Assembly (NCBI RefSeq): GCF_013249045.1
Contig: NZ_JABRWP010000004.1
Span: 124,001 to 188,000, forward strand
From: Winogradskyella eckloniae
Lineage (GTDB): Bacteria > Bacteroidota > Bacteroidia > Flavobacteriales > Flavobacteriaceae
Length of the DNA stretch: 64,000 nucleotides
Direction: 5' to 3'
In this document: piece after piece, positions 35,631 through 44,273 of the stretch
Numbering within the stretch: the stretch's first letter is position 1
Layout: each line of letters starts with the position of its first letter
The notes under the pieces: generated by a model
The model's database searches: none
Seen by the model: the letters and a program-made list of their open reading frames with translations, nothing else
What the model was told of the DNA's origin: nothing
Position numbers and translations under genes: made by a program

Positions 35631-37132
35631 AATACCGCATATATTTTCTGTTATTTATTGTAATGGCTTGTCATTCAAAAGCAAAAAACGAAGTCATCAT
35701 ACAAGAAATCGTTTCAGAAATAGAACCTGTTCACTCAAAATTAGAGTTCAATTTACGAGATACAGTCCTTAAAAATATAAACCTTAAAAAAGAAAATTGT
35801 AACCTAGATCTAATCGCACAGCAAGAGCACCCAACAAATCCACAGGAAACCATTTTCGCTATACCTGAGATTTCAAAAACCGATGCCAATGATGACAGTT
35901 ATTTTGAATATACCAGTCATATTGTAATTGTTGATACTAAGTCAGGCACTTTAAAACACAAATATTCAGAAGGATCTAAAACAAATGGCTGGACGTCTGA
36001 TGCAATACAACTAGCCGAAATAAAAATAGATACTATGACCTATGCACTTTCAGAACACGAACAAGCATTTGGTGTTAACGTAAGTTATCATAATAATTCT
36101 CAGCCCAATCCTTACAGTTACCAAACCATTTCCCTATATAAAAAGCAAGATGATACCTTGGTAAAAATTCTAAATAATTACACGATTAAAGAAAATCAGG
36201 GAGAAACAGATACGGTTTGTTACGGCGATTTTATTAATCAATCAAAGACGCTTATAATGTCTCCAGGACAAACCAATGGTTATAGCAATATTTTAGTAAA
36301 AAATACAATTACAACGACCAAAAGCCGTCCCAATACAAACGGATTGTGTAGAGATACAAGTAAGGTTTCTACAGAAGTTTCAACGCTTAGGTTTAGCTCT
36401 AATCAATATAAAGCGTCAAAAGCGCAAGACTTTGTTATTGCATCAATTGACAGTGTTGCTATAGCTGAAATAAAACAATATGCAAAGCCATTGCATTCCA
36501 TCTATGAGTATTACAATTTAGAATCCGAAGATAAGATAGAAATATGGTCCGGAAAACTGTTTGGAAGATGTTGTTCAGAAGCAGATGTATTGTATTCTGA
36601 AATATTGAATTTTAAAATTTCGGCTACAGTTGCAAATGAAAAATTTACAGATGATAATTTATCCGATCTAACGTATAGAACAGCATTTGAATTTAAAGAA
36701 GAAGACCATCCAAAAATAACTCTAAGATTATTAAAAAATAGCGAGAACCATGTATACCATACCTATTTACACGTTGACGACGTATTAACACCTCATGATA
36801 CTATTCTCAACCCTTTTACATTAAGTCTTGTTAATGGATCAGTTTTATCTGAAGCTTCTTATTTTAAAAATGGAAGAATAAAAACCATGGCCATCTATCT
36901 TAATAAAGTCTATAAAAACACTATCTTGTTACAAGATACGCCTTTAGTGCAATCGTTTTCTATTAACGTGCCGTTTTTTAAAGACGATGTTATTACTTTG
37001 ATTCCGCAGAGTTATTATTACGGAACCACATACAATACGATTTCTATTGCAGAAATACAAAGTAGCTTGGCACAAATTACACATCCAAGTATTAATAGAA
37101 AATATAAGATAAGAGCACTTCAAAAAAAATAA
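35627..37132 (+). CDS. Large unknown lipoprotein
   Basis: The 501-residue protein begins MKYRIYFLLFIVMACHSKA, with the lipobox VMAC. The mature protein is beta-rich with scattered cysteines (KENCNL, DTVCYGDF, GLCRDTSK, FGRCCSEAD), the last a vicinal pair. No family recognised. It is coupled to the upstream gene by ATGA and lies 3 bp before the following membrane protein gene. The four genes 35250-39012 appear to be one operon building an envelope-associated complex. Confidence 0.75.
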   Translation: MKYRIYFLLFIVMACHSKAKNEVIIQEIVSEIEPVHSKLEFNLRDTVLKNINLKKENCNLDLIAQQEHPTNPQETIFAIPEISKTDANDDSYFEYTSHIVIVDTKSGTLKHKYSEGSKTNGWTSDAIQLAEIKIDTMTYALSEHEQAFGVNVSYHNNSQPNPYSYQTISLYKKQDDTLVKILNNYTIKENQGETDTVCYGDFINQSKTLIMSPGQTNGYSNILVKNTITTTKSRPNTNGLCRDTSKVSTEVSTLRFSSNQYKASKAQDFVIASIDSVAIAEIKQYAKPLHSIYEYYNLESEDKIEIWSGKLFGRCCSEADVLYSEILNFKISATVANEKFTDDNLSDLTYRTAFEFKEEDHPKITLRLLKNSENHVYHTYLHVDDVLTPHDTILNPFTLSLVNGSVLSEASYFKNGRIKTMAIYLNKVYKNTILLQDTPLVQSFSINVPFFKDDVITLIPQSYYYGTTYNTISIAEIQSSLAQITHPSINRKYKIRALQKK

Positions 37133-37135
37133 TCT

Positions 37136-38260
37136 ATGCTTACATTACCTGTATTTATATTTATAGTCGTCATTTTTAGCTTGGTGGTTTTTAATTTTAT
37201 CTTTTATTTAAGCAAAGGCAGACTAAAAACAAGAGAAAAGTTATTTAAGCCTATTCAATTATGGACAGTTGTTTTTGTTCCTCTACTTTTTATTCTAATG
37301 TTTGATTTTTTGGAAGCAAATGATTGTTGTACAGACAGTGCAGTTTTTTCTCCAGAACATAGAATAGGTATTTATGCCTTACTTATTGCGTATACCACAT
37401 TTTATTGTATTTCAATTTTTAGAAAAAGCATTTTACCACCTGTTGTAGAAGTATTTACAAATTCGTTTTTAATACTTGGGTTAGTGATTAATATTTTGTT
37501 GTGTATTCACTTAAATACTATAGACTTAGGATTTGTATTTTGGGGATTGGGTAATGTGCCAATCATACTATTACTGTATATTGAATTAATTAAAAATCAT
37601 AAAATACTTAGAGATCACATACACGAGCACCAATTAAATTCAAATAGTGTCATAGGGAAGGTAAGCTGGTCTATATTACAACTACAACCTCTATATAAGT
37701 ACACCGTGTTTACATTAATTCTAATACCTATACTTAGTGTATTGTCTTTATTTTTATTGCTTTTTGGTCAGAAACCAGACAGTTTAATAAAAGCGTTTAC
37801 AGAGACCTATAAACATGGTTTTTCGCAATTAGATTACATGTGTGATAATGTGGAATGTGGTGGTCATTTTTTATGTTCCGTTGGTGCCAATGGCCATAAA
37901 TCCATCGTTAAACCCATGAGATATGGCGAGCGTAATGGCAATAAAATAATCTGTAACCGACAATTATTAATCTCCAATGCCTTTGAGGAGTTGGTTCAAA
38001 ACAAATGGCCTAGAGTTCATAAATTCATTAGAAGCCAATACAATATTGTCGGTCATTTTATTCACAAGTATTACAACATATTCAACATAAAACTCGTGTC
38101 AGATATGGTATATCTATTAATGAAGCCTTTAGAGTTATTTTTTCTGTTTGTTCTATACACGTTTGATAAACATCCCGAAAACCGCATAGCCATTCAATAC
38201 CTAAAGCATTCGGATAGACAAAGACTGCAGGCGTTAAAAATCAAATCTGTTTCAAAATGA
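37136..38260 (+). CDS. Membrane protein resembling DUF6688
   Basis: The 374-residue protein has about five to six membrane helices in its first 215 residues. A soluble C-terminal domain follows with CDNVECGGHFLCSVGANGHK, KPMRYGERNGNKIICNRQLLISNAFEEL and a final hydrophobic stretch (DMVYLLMKPLELFFLFVLYTF). The Cys/His-containing GGHFLCSVGA and NRQL...NAFEEL motifs resemble DUF6688 as I remember it; function unknown. It starts 3 bp after the lipoprotein stop and its own stop overlaps the next ATG (ATGA). Confidence 0.7.
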   Translation: MLTLPVFIFIVVIFSLVVFNFIFYLSKGRLKTREKLFKPIQLWTVVFVPLLFILMFDFLEANDCCTDSAVFSPEHRIGIYALLIAYTTFYCISIFRKSILPPVVEVFTNSFLILGLVINILLCIHLNTIDLGFVFWGLGNVPIILLLYIELIKNHKILRDHIHEHQLNSNSVIGKVSWSILQLQPLYKYTVFTLILIPILSVLSLFLLLFGQKPDSLIKAFTETYKHGFSQLDYMCDNVECGGHFLCSVGANGHKSIVKPMRYGERNGNKIICNRQLLISNAFEELVQNKWPRVHKFIRSQYNIVGHFIHKYYNIFNIKLVSDMVYLLMKPLELFFLFVLYTFDKHPENRIAIQYLKHSDRQRLQALKIKSVSK

Positions 38261-39012
38261 AAAATTTCCTTTTATTATTCATAGTAATTCTTATTACCCA
38301 AACATCATTTTCGCAAATTAACGATTGTTCAGAATGTGACACAACACGTTATGTAGAACAAGATATTGAGCATTTATCCTTGTTAGAATTGAAAATTATG
38401 AGAAACGAGATCTTTGCAAGACATCAATATGTATTTAACGATGATAGAATATCTGATTATTTTTTAGAAAACTACACCTGGTATCAACCCGATTTTAGTG
38501 CAAAAAACAATATTGAATTAAATGCCATTGAAAAACAAAATGTCAGTCTTTTTTTAAAACTCGAAAACCAGAAAGAAGCTATTAAAAACACTACAATAGC
38601 GCAACTAAAAGCCATGAAAGAGGCCTTGATTAACAACGATACACTTGTTGTTAATGCGCTGTTTCAAAAGGAATTTGAAGGGACTTCAAAATTATATATC
38701 AACGAAACAAAAACGGAATTAAAGGATATATTATCAGTTATAGATCTAGAGGACGTAAATTGGTATAATGAAAACGGTTTATATAAAGTAACCACTGATA
38801 ATGGTCTATTTGAAAATGAAACATCTCTAAGTATTAAAAGTGATACTGTGATTTTACGTTATACAGTCAAAGGTCATTCCGAATTGTTTAATGAGCATAC
38901 CGCATTTAGCTATGGTAGTGCGTTTAACTCAGAAAACGAATATATGGCTTGGTACACTTTTAAAATTATTAATCAAAAACTTGTGTTTATTTCGTATCAA
39001 GCTGCTGGCTAA
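38257..39012 (+). CDS. Secreted YARHG-domain protein
   Basis: The 251-residue protein has a signal peptide (MKNFLLLFIVILITQTSFSQ) and an N-terminal YARHG domain at about residues 35-90: LELKIMRNEIFARHQYVFN...YFLENYTWYQPDF, where RHG is replaced by RHQ. YARHG domains are extracellular and of unknown role, often next to other envelope proteins. The C-terminal 150 residues are unrecognised. It is translationally coupled to the DUF6688-like gene through ATGA and ends 3 bp from the convergent HxlR gene. Confidence 0.82.
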   Translation: MKNFLLLFIVILITQTSFSQINDCSECDTTRYVEQDIEHLSLLELKIMRNEIFARHQYVFNDDRISDYFLENYTWYQPDFSAKNNIELNAIEKQNVSLFLKLENQKEAIKNTTIAQLKAMKEALINNDTLVVNALFQKEFEGTSKLYINETKTELKDILSVIDLEDVNWYNENGLYKVTTDNGLFENETSLSIKSDTVILRYTVKGHSELFNEHTAFSYGSAFNSENEYMAWYTFKIINQKLVFISYQAAG

Positions 39013-39015
39013 TAA

Positions 39016-39387
39016 TTATAATTCTAGATATTCTCCTTTTTCTTCAGCCGCTAAAGTGCCCCAATTAGCAATTGCAAGCAAGACAGGCCTTAAGGTTTCA
39101 CCAAATGCGGTTAATTCATATTCTACTTTTAATGGCGGTTTTTTTGTGTAAACCTTTCTCGAGATTAAGCCGTCCTTTTCTAACTGTTTAAGCTGTAGGC
39201 TCAATGTACGCTCGGTAATGGTAGATATGAGTTTATATAATTCATTATAGCGTTGCTTGCCATTTAAAAGATATATTAAAATAACACTTTTCCATTTTCC
39301 TCCAATCAACTCCATGGCAATACTCGTAGAGCAAGAGAACTCTTTATCATTGTATTTAATCAATCGCTTTTTATGTTCAATAGCCAT
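39016..39387 (-). CDS. HxlR-family transcription regulator
   Basis: The 123-residue winged-helix protein fits HxlR: CSTSIAMELIGGKWKSVILIYLL, then RYNELYKLISTITERTLSLQLKQLEKDGLISRKVY and YELTAFGETLRPVL. The N-terminal C19 sits where YodB- and HypR-type redox-sensing HxlR proteins have their reactive Cys, so quinone or electrophile sensing is likely. It is divergent from the nitroreductase gene and the shared region carries several ACTAT...ATAGT-type inverted repeats, consistent with repression of itself and of the nitroreductase. Confidence 0.93.
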   Translation of the reverse strand: MAIEHKKRLIKYNDKEFSCSTSIAMELIGGKWKSVILIYLLNGKQRYNELYKLISTITERTLSLQLKQLEKDGLISRKVYTKKPPLKVEYELTAFGETLRPVLLAIANWGTLAAEEKGEYLEL

Positions 39388-39408
39388 AATCTATGTATTA
39401 TTTTTTTG

Positions 39409-39439
39409 CAAAGTTAGGAAACTATCATTTAGTATACAA
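39409..39439 (-). promoter_or_regulatory. Promoter of the HxlR gene
   Basis: On the minus strand TAACTTTG (39416-39409) matches TAnnTTTG, with TTG at 39439-39437 spaced by 20 bp. The predicted start is about 15 bp upstream of the ATG. Two inverted repeats lie within and just beyond the promoter. Confidence 0.65.
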
Positions 39440-39456
39440 CTATACTTTTTATAGTT
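39421..39456. promoter_or_regulatory. Operator-like inverted repeats in the HxlR promoter
   Basis: ACTA-N5-TAGT lies at 39421-39433, between the -33 and -7 elements. A perfect AACTATA / TATAGTT pair with a 5-nt centre lies at 39438-39456 and overlaps the -33. Both share the half-site ACTAT(A) with the repeat over the nitroreductase promoter. Such dyads are the usual binding sites of HxlR regulators. Confidence 0.6.
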
Positions 39457-39567
39457 TATTTAACATCTGCTCTAAAGTATGGTAAACACTAGTGTTTAAT
39501 TGAAAAGTGAGTGTCTAAATTTATACTATCATTTATGACCGTTATTGCAGAATTCCTAAGCGATCAA

Positions 39568-39594
39568 TACTTTTGTCACTATACTTTTGATAGT
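39568..39594 (+). promoter_or_regulatory. Nitroreductase promoter overlapped by an HxlR-type operator
   Basis: Two -7 candidates TACTTTTG lie at 39568-39575 (with TTG 20 bp upstream at 39545) and 39582-39589. The second lies inside the dyad ACTAT-N7-ATAGT at 39578-39594. A repressor bound here would cover the -7 element of the nitroreductase gene, whose ATG is at 39625. Confidence 0.6.
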
Positions 39595-39624
39595 ATAAAT
39601 TTATGAATCCATAATTTAAATAAA

Positions 39625-40299
39625 ATGAATACACCAAACATTGCAAAAGAAGATATATTAAACGCATTTAATTACAGACATGCCACAAAAGAATTTGATG
39701 CCAATAAGACCTTAACGGATGATCAAATCAATTTTATTCTTAAAACTGCCAACTTATCACCAAGTTCTTTTGGTTTTGAACCGTGGCATTTTGTAGTAGT
39801 ACAAGACAAAGAATTACGTGAGCTTTTAAAGCCAGTAGCTTGGGGAGCACCTTTAAAATTAGATACAGCAAGTCATTTTATTTTAGGATTAAGTATGAAA
39901 GCACCTATGGTAAAACACGATGCGGCATACATTGAACATATGATGAAAGACGTGAAACAATTGCCAGAAGATGTTATTGACATGTATTCTAAATTTTATA
40001 GAGAATTTCAAGAGCGCGATTTTAATTTAGATACGGATAAAAAATTATTCGATTGGTCATCAAAACAAACCTACATTGCTTTAGGTAATATGATGACTGC
40101 AGCTGCCTTGGCAGGAATAGATTCTTGTCCTATTGAAGGCTTTCATCAAGAAAAAGCGGAAGCATTACTTAGAGAAAAGTTTGGCATTGATACCGATAAA
40201 TACGGCTTATCATTCATGGCTGCATTTGGATACCGAAAAGCGGCTCCTGAATTCCCAAAATCAAGACGTGCCTTAGAAGATATTGTAACGTGGAAATAA
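39625..40299 (+). CDS. NAD(P)H-dependent nitroreductase-family oxidoreductase
   Basis: The 224-residue protein is an FMN-dependent nitroreductase of the NfsB type. The N-terminal FMN-phosphate site is FNYRHATKEFD, the mid-region SPSSFGFEPWHFVVVQD contacts flavin, and the end GLSFMAAFGYRKAAPEFPKSRR is typical. These enzymes reduce quinones, nitro compounds and other electrophiles in the cytosol. It is divergent from the HxlR gene and followed by a broken SDR and the Kef genes, which together suggest an electrophile-detoxification locus. Confidence 0.93.
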   Translation: MNTPNIAKEDILNAFNYRHATKEFDANKTLTDDQINFILKTANLSPSSFGFEPWHFVVVQDKELRELLKPVAWGAPLKLDTASHFILGLSMKAPMVKHDAAYIEHMMKDVKQLPEDVIDMYSKFYREFQERDFNLDTDKKLFDWSSKQTYIALGNMMTAAALAGIDSCPIEGFHQEKAEALLREKFGIDTDKYGLSFMAAFGYRKAAPEFPKSRRALEDIVTWK

Positions 40300-40390
40300 A
40301 ACCTTATGAAAACAATAAAACATACAAATGCACTTGCGCTGGAATATATAAAAGTCCAGTAATTTAGACCAATAAAGATTAGATATTAGA

Positions 40391-40782
40391 ATGACCGTAA
40401 ATTATTTAGCACCTTATGTTCTAACTTAGCAGGTAATGCTACAGTAAACGCAAGTGAAAGCTATGCACAAAGTAAGTTAGCCTTAACGATGTGGTCGTTT
40501 AATTTTGCTAAAAACCATCCTAATATAGTTACCTTAGCCGTAAATCCTGGATCGCTCTTAAATACTAAAATGGCAAATGAAGCCTATGGGCAACATTGGT
40601 CTCCTGCAGAAAAAGGCGTTGATATTCTTTATGATTTAGCAGTGTCAGAACGTCATAAAAATCAATCAGGCACATATTTTGACAATGACAAAGGTGTATA
40701 TGCAAATGCGCATCCAGATGCTTACGATTCAGATAAAATTAAATTATTACTAACTTTAACGGAATCTATCATTAGCAACTAG
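40391..40782 (+). pseudogene. Decayed short-chain dehydrogenase (SDR) gene
   Basis: Two pieces of an SDR are visible in different frames. ATG 40391 encodes MTVNYLAPYVLT then a stop, matching the NVNYLxPFLLT helix. From about 40405 another frame reads SNLAGNATVNASESYAQSKLALTMWSF and continues openly to 40782 with PNIVTLAVNPGSLLNTKM, which carries the catalytic YxxxK motif and the NPG motif. The Rossmann N-terminus is gone, and the strand between the two pieces is deleted with a frameshift. The open part from the internal ATG at 40489 (97 residues) lacks the cofactor site and should be inactive. Confidence 0.8.
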
Positions 40783-40810
40783 CGCTTTCAATACCAATCA
40801 AAAATAGCCA

Positions 40811-41404
40811 ATGAAAAAAGTACTAATTCTTTTTGCACATCCAAAATTTGAAAAATCGCGAGTTAATGCAACTTTAATTGAACGTTTAAAGGATAAAGCG
40901 CATGTAACGTTTCATGATTTGTATGAGGCGTATCCCAATTTTCATATCAATGTGCAGCACGAACAAGAATTACTGCTGCAACACGATATTGTTATATGGC
41001 ATCATCCCTTGTACTGGTATAGCAGTCCTGCTATTTTAAAACAATGGAAAGATTTGGTTTTAGAGTTTAATTGGGCGTATGGTCCTAAAGGAAATGTACT
41101 TCAAAATAAAACCGTTTTTAATGTTATTACGGCTGGTGGTTCGCGTGAAGTCTACTGTTCTGAAGGCTATAATGTATTTACCATAAACGAGTTTTTAAGA
41201 CCATTTGAGCAAACGGCTAATTTGTGTGGTATGCACTATTTACCACCATTCGCTGTGATGGGAACACATAATTTATCGGATGAACATCTACTACATTATG
41301 CCAATCAATACGAACAACTTATCGATGTGTTGCAAGGCGATTTTGATGCCAAACATATTTCGAAATGCTTTTTTCTAAACGATTTAGAAATTTTAACGGT
41401 ATAA
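40811..41404 (+). CDS. KefF/KefG-like flavodoxin-fold quinone oxidoreductase
   Basis: The 197-residue protein is a flavodoxin-like NAD(P)H oxidoreductase. FAHPKFEKSRVNATL is the N-terminal FMN loop, IVIWHHPLYWYSSPAILKQWKDLV the conserved middle, and VITAGGSREVYCSEGYN the second flavin loop. In enterobacteria KefF and KefG are the ancillary subunits that activate KefC and KefB. The gene is 3 bp before the Kef antiporter gene, so the same partnership is inferred. Confidence 0.9.
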   Translation: MKKVLILFAHPKFEKSRVNATLIERLKDKAHVTFHDLYEAYPNFHINVQHEQELLLQHDIVIWHHPLYWYSSPAILKQWKDLVLEFNWAYGPKGNVLQNKTVFNVITAGGSREVYCSEGYNVFTINEFLRPFEQTANLCGMHYLPPFAVMGTHNLSDEHLLHYANQYEQLIDVLQGDFDAKHISKCFFLNDLEILTV

Positions 41405-41407
41405 ATT

Positions 41408-43297
41408 ATGTCTGGAAGTTTACTATTTGATGCTATTATATTTTTAGCAGGTGCCATAATTTGTGTGTCTTTAGCCAAACGATTGGGCTTAAGTTCAGTG
41501 ATTGGGTATTTAATGGCTGGTGTATTAATAGGCCCTTATGTTTTTGGCTTTATTGGAGAAGAAGGGGAGGACATCATGCATTTTGCAGAATTTGGTGTGG
41601 TGGTAATGCTCTTTTTAATTGGATTAGAAATTGAACCCAAGAATTTCTGGAATATGCGAAAATCCATTCTAGGCATGGGAGGCATACAAGTTGCCTTAAC
41701 TGTTGCTTTTACGTATCTGTTTTTTGCAGTCCTGGGTTTTCAGTGGCAAGTAGCATTAACCGTTGGTATGGCTGTCGCGTTATCTTCAACGGCTATTGCG
41801 CTTCAAACTATTAAAGAAAAAGGCTTAATGAATACGACCTTTGGGTCAAGTGCCTTTTCCATATTACTGTTTCAAGATATCATTGTAATTTTTATGATTG
41901 GTGCGCTACCACTTTTATCCAATACTTCAGAGGGTACAGACACAGATGCAGCACATGGATCAGAAACCTTAATTGAAAGTTTACCTATAGGATTGCAAAC
42001 CTTAGCCATTATTTTATCGGTTGCAATTATAGTATTAGCAGGTCGCTATGTTGTAGTGCCTATGCTACGAAAAGTCGCTAAAACAGGTGTGAGAGAATTA
42101 TTAATTGCGGCTGCGTTTTTAATCGTTTTTGGCATTTCATATTTAATGGAGTTTGTAGGCTTAAGTCCTGCATTAGGTGCCTTTTTAGGTGGTGTAGTCT
42201 TATCGACAAGCGAATTTAAACACGAACTCGAGAGTACCTTAGAACCCTTTAAAAATTTATTGCTAGGCTTGTTCTTTATGGCCGTTGGTGCATCCATTAA
42301 TTTTGTGGTTATAGCAAATAGTCCATTAACCATTGGAGGTATTTTATTGGCCATTATTGTGATAAAAGCATTGGTATTATTTATTACAGGTCGCATCTTC
42401 AAATTAAAACTAGACCAAAATGTCCTCTTAACGTTTAGTTTAGCTCAAGTTGGAGAATTTGCATTTGTCTTATTATCCTTTGCTTTTCAACTCAACATAC
42501 TAGAACAAGAACAAATGGATATGATGCTTGTGGTCACGGCAGTTTCCATGTCCTTAACACCCATTTTAGCCGTGTTAAATGAGCGTTTAATTCTACCTAA
42601 AATAGGCACAAAAGAATCCATAAAACGTCCCATGGATCATATTGCAAAATCACAAAAAGTGATCTTAGTCGGTTTTGGACACTTTGGGAGTACAGTAGGT
42701 CGGTTTTTACGTTCGCATGGTGTAGAAGCTACCATATTAGACTTTGATTCTAATCGTGTGGATTTTTTACGGAAGATGGGATTTGAAGTGTATTATGGTG
42801 ATGCCACACGACTCGATTTATTGGAGTCTGCAGGCATTGCAGAAGCTAAATTACTTATTTGTGCTACGAATAAAGTATCAGTAGCCAAAGCCATTTCTAA
42901 AATCGTGAAGGAAAAGTATCCGCATGTAGAACTTATGGTACGTACTAAAAACAGGTATGATGCTTACGAATTATTAAATCGTGATGTGCATAATATTTAT
43001 CGCGAAACCTTAGATACCTCATTAACCTTAGCGAGTGATGCATTGAGTAAATTAGGATTTAGAAAATATACATTGAATCGTCAGGTTCAGAATTTTATTA
43101 AATACGACGAAGCGAGTTTAAGACGCTTGGCTTCACAACCCAAATTAGATGATGACTATATTTTTAAAGCCCGTAAGGAATTAGAACAACAAGAGAAATT
43201 ACTAGAAAATGATTTTAGACGTGGTATCGTAGCTTATGATAATCATTGGGATAGTGAACATATTAAACAACAGTTAGAAAAATCTAAGGAAGCGTGA
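41408..43297 (+). CDS. KefB/KefC-like cation:proton antiporter
   Basis: The 629-residue protein has about 12 membrane helices (residues 1-390) with the CPA2 landmarks GVLIGPYVFGFIGEEGE and VALSSTAIALQ. A cytosolic RCK/TrkA-N domain follows at about 410-540 (VILVGFGHFGSTVGRFL, ILDFDSNRVDFLR, YYGDATRLDLLESAG). In the Kef systems this domain binds glutathione adducts and opens K+ efflux, acidifying the cytosol against electrophiles. It follows the KefF-like gene and its TGA overlaps the GTG start of the AraC gene. Confidence 0.93.
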   Translation: MSGSLLFDAIIFLAGAIICVSLAKRLGLSSVIGYLMAGVLIGPYVFGFIGEEGEDIMHFAEFGVVVMLFLIGLEIEPKNFWNMRKSILGMGGIQVALTVAFTYLFFAVLGFQWQVALTVGMAVALSSTAIALQTIKEKGLMNTTFGSSAFSILLFQDIIVIFMIGALPLLSNTSEGTDTDAAHGSETLIESLPIGLQTLAIILSVAIIVLAGRYVVVPMLRKVAKTGVRELLIAAAFLIVFGISYLMEFVGLSPALGAFLGGVVLSTSEFKHELESTLEPFKNLLLGLFFMAVGASINFVVIANSPLTIGGILLAIIVIKALVLFITGRIFKLKLDQNVLLTFSLAQVGEFAFVLLSFAFQLNILEQEQMDMMLVVTAVSMSLTPILAVLNERLILPKIGTKESIKRPMDHIAKSQKVILVGFGHFGSTVGRFLRSHGVEATILDFDSNRVDFLRKMGFEVYYGDATRLDLLESAGIAEAKLLICATNKVSVAKAISKIVKEKYPHVELMVRTKNRYDAYELLNRDVHNIYRETLDTSLTLASDALSKLGFRKYTLNRQVQNFIKYDEASLRRLASQPKLDDDYIFKARKELEQQEKLLENDFRRGIVAYDNHWDSEHIKQQLEKSKEA

Positions 43298-44178
43298 CTC
43301 TACAGGAAATTCCAAATATTGAGTTTAATTCAAAAAAAGCCTACAATTCTGGGATAGATATTCTTACCATAGAAAGTCTTGCTAACAGAAAAGATTCGAT
43401 AGAAGATCATCATCCAGAAAAAGCGCATCAAGTGACTTTTAATATGATTGTGTATTATACGTCGGGAGAGAGCCAACAATTGGTGGATTTTGTTTGGTAT
43501 CCTGTGAAGCAAAATACCATTATTCACTTATCAAAAGGTCAAATTAATGCCTTTCAATTTACTGAAGGTTTAACGGGTTATATCTTATTATTTACTGAAG
43601 AATTCTTAAAGAAACAGATTAATTCATTACCTAAAAATGAAATTATTCGGCTTTTTAATGCCCATTTGTTTTCCCCAAGCATACAGGTGCCAGAGGATTC
43701 TAACGTGTTGCAATATTTTCAACTCTTTTATGAAGAATACAGCACTATAAAAGAAGATTATAACCAAAACAGTATATACGCTTCGCTACATGCTATCATA
43801 TTTTCTAAGTTAGAGGGTTTAAAGCAAGATCAAACATTTTACTTAAAATCTACAGAAAAGGTCACTACATTTTTAAACTTCAAATCGTTATTAGAAGTGC
43901 ATTTTAACAAAAGCAGAAATGCCGACTTTTACGCCAAAAAGTTAAATATCACATACAAGCATCTTAATGAAATTTGTAAAGCGACTTTAGACGTTACTGC
44001 GAAGCAATTTATTGACGCTTTTGTAATTCTTGAAGCCAAACGCTTATTGATAAATTCTGAAATTAAAAGCACAGAATTAGCATATCATCTCGGTTTTGAA
44101 GAGCCAACAAATTTTATAAAGTACTTTAAAAAACATACGGAATTTACCCCAAATACTTTTAAAAAGAACTACATCTAG
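43294..44178 (+). CDS. AraC-family transcription regulator
   Basis: The 294-residue protein starts at GTG (43294), overlapping the TGA of the antiporter gene in GTGA, which indicates translational coupling; no ATG suits the N-terminus MTLQEIPNIEF. It has an AraC-type cupin-like sensor half and a C-terminal double HTH domain (FYAKKLNITYKHLNEICKATLDVTAKQFI, then LAYHLGFEEPTNFIKYFKKHTEFTPNTFKKNY). Ligand and targets are unknown; being last in the Kef operon, it may control the same stress genes. Confidence 0.9.
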   Translation: MTLQEIPNIEFNSKKAYNSGIDILTIESLANRKDSIEDHHPEKAHQVTFNMIVYYTSGESQQLVDFVWYPVKQNTIIHLSKGQINAFQFTEGLTGYILLFTEEFLKKQINSLPKNEIIRLFNAHLFSPSIQVPEDSNVLQYFQLFYEEYSTIKEDYNQNSIYASLHAIIFSKLEGLKQDQTFYLKSTEKVTTFLNFKSLLEVHFNKSRNADFYAKKLNITYKHLNEICKATLDVTAKQFIDAFVILEAKRLLINSEIKSTELAYHLGFEEPTNFIKYFKKHTEFTPNTFKKNYI

Positions 44179-44245
44179 TCTTTCAAGGTTCGATATTTAC
44201 CATTTTTGTATCAACATTAATCTTTAATGAACGTAGATTCTGAAA

Positions 44246-44253
44246 TAATTTTG
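44246..44253 (+). promoter_or_regulatory. -7 element for the SnoaL-like lipoprotein gene
   Basis: TAATTTTG matches TAnnTTTG, 20 bp before the ATG at 44274. The -33 region has only a partial TTTA. Confidence 0.5.
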
Positions 44254-44273
44254 TCCTCATAATAACAACATTT

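Noticed and set aside
35584..35772. 62-codon plus-strand frame across two coupled genes
   Set aside because: It overlaps both the membrane-anchored protein gene and the lipoprotein gene, which are joined by ATGA.
42046..42402. 118-codon minus-strand frame inside the Kef antiporter gene
   Set aside because: Antisense to membrane-helix coding sequence; composition explained by the real gene.
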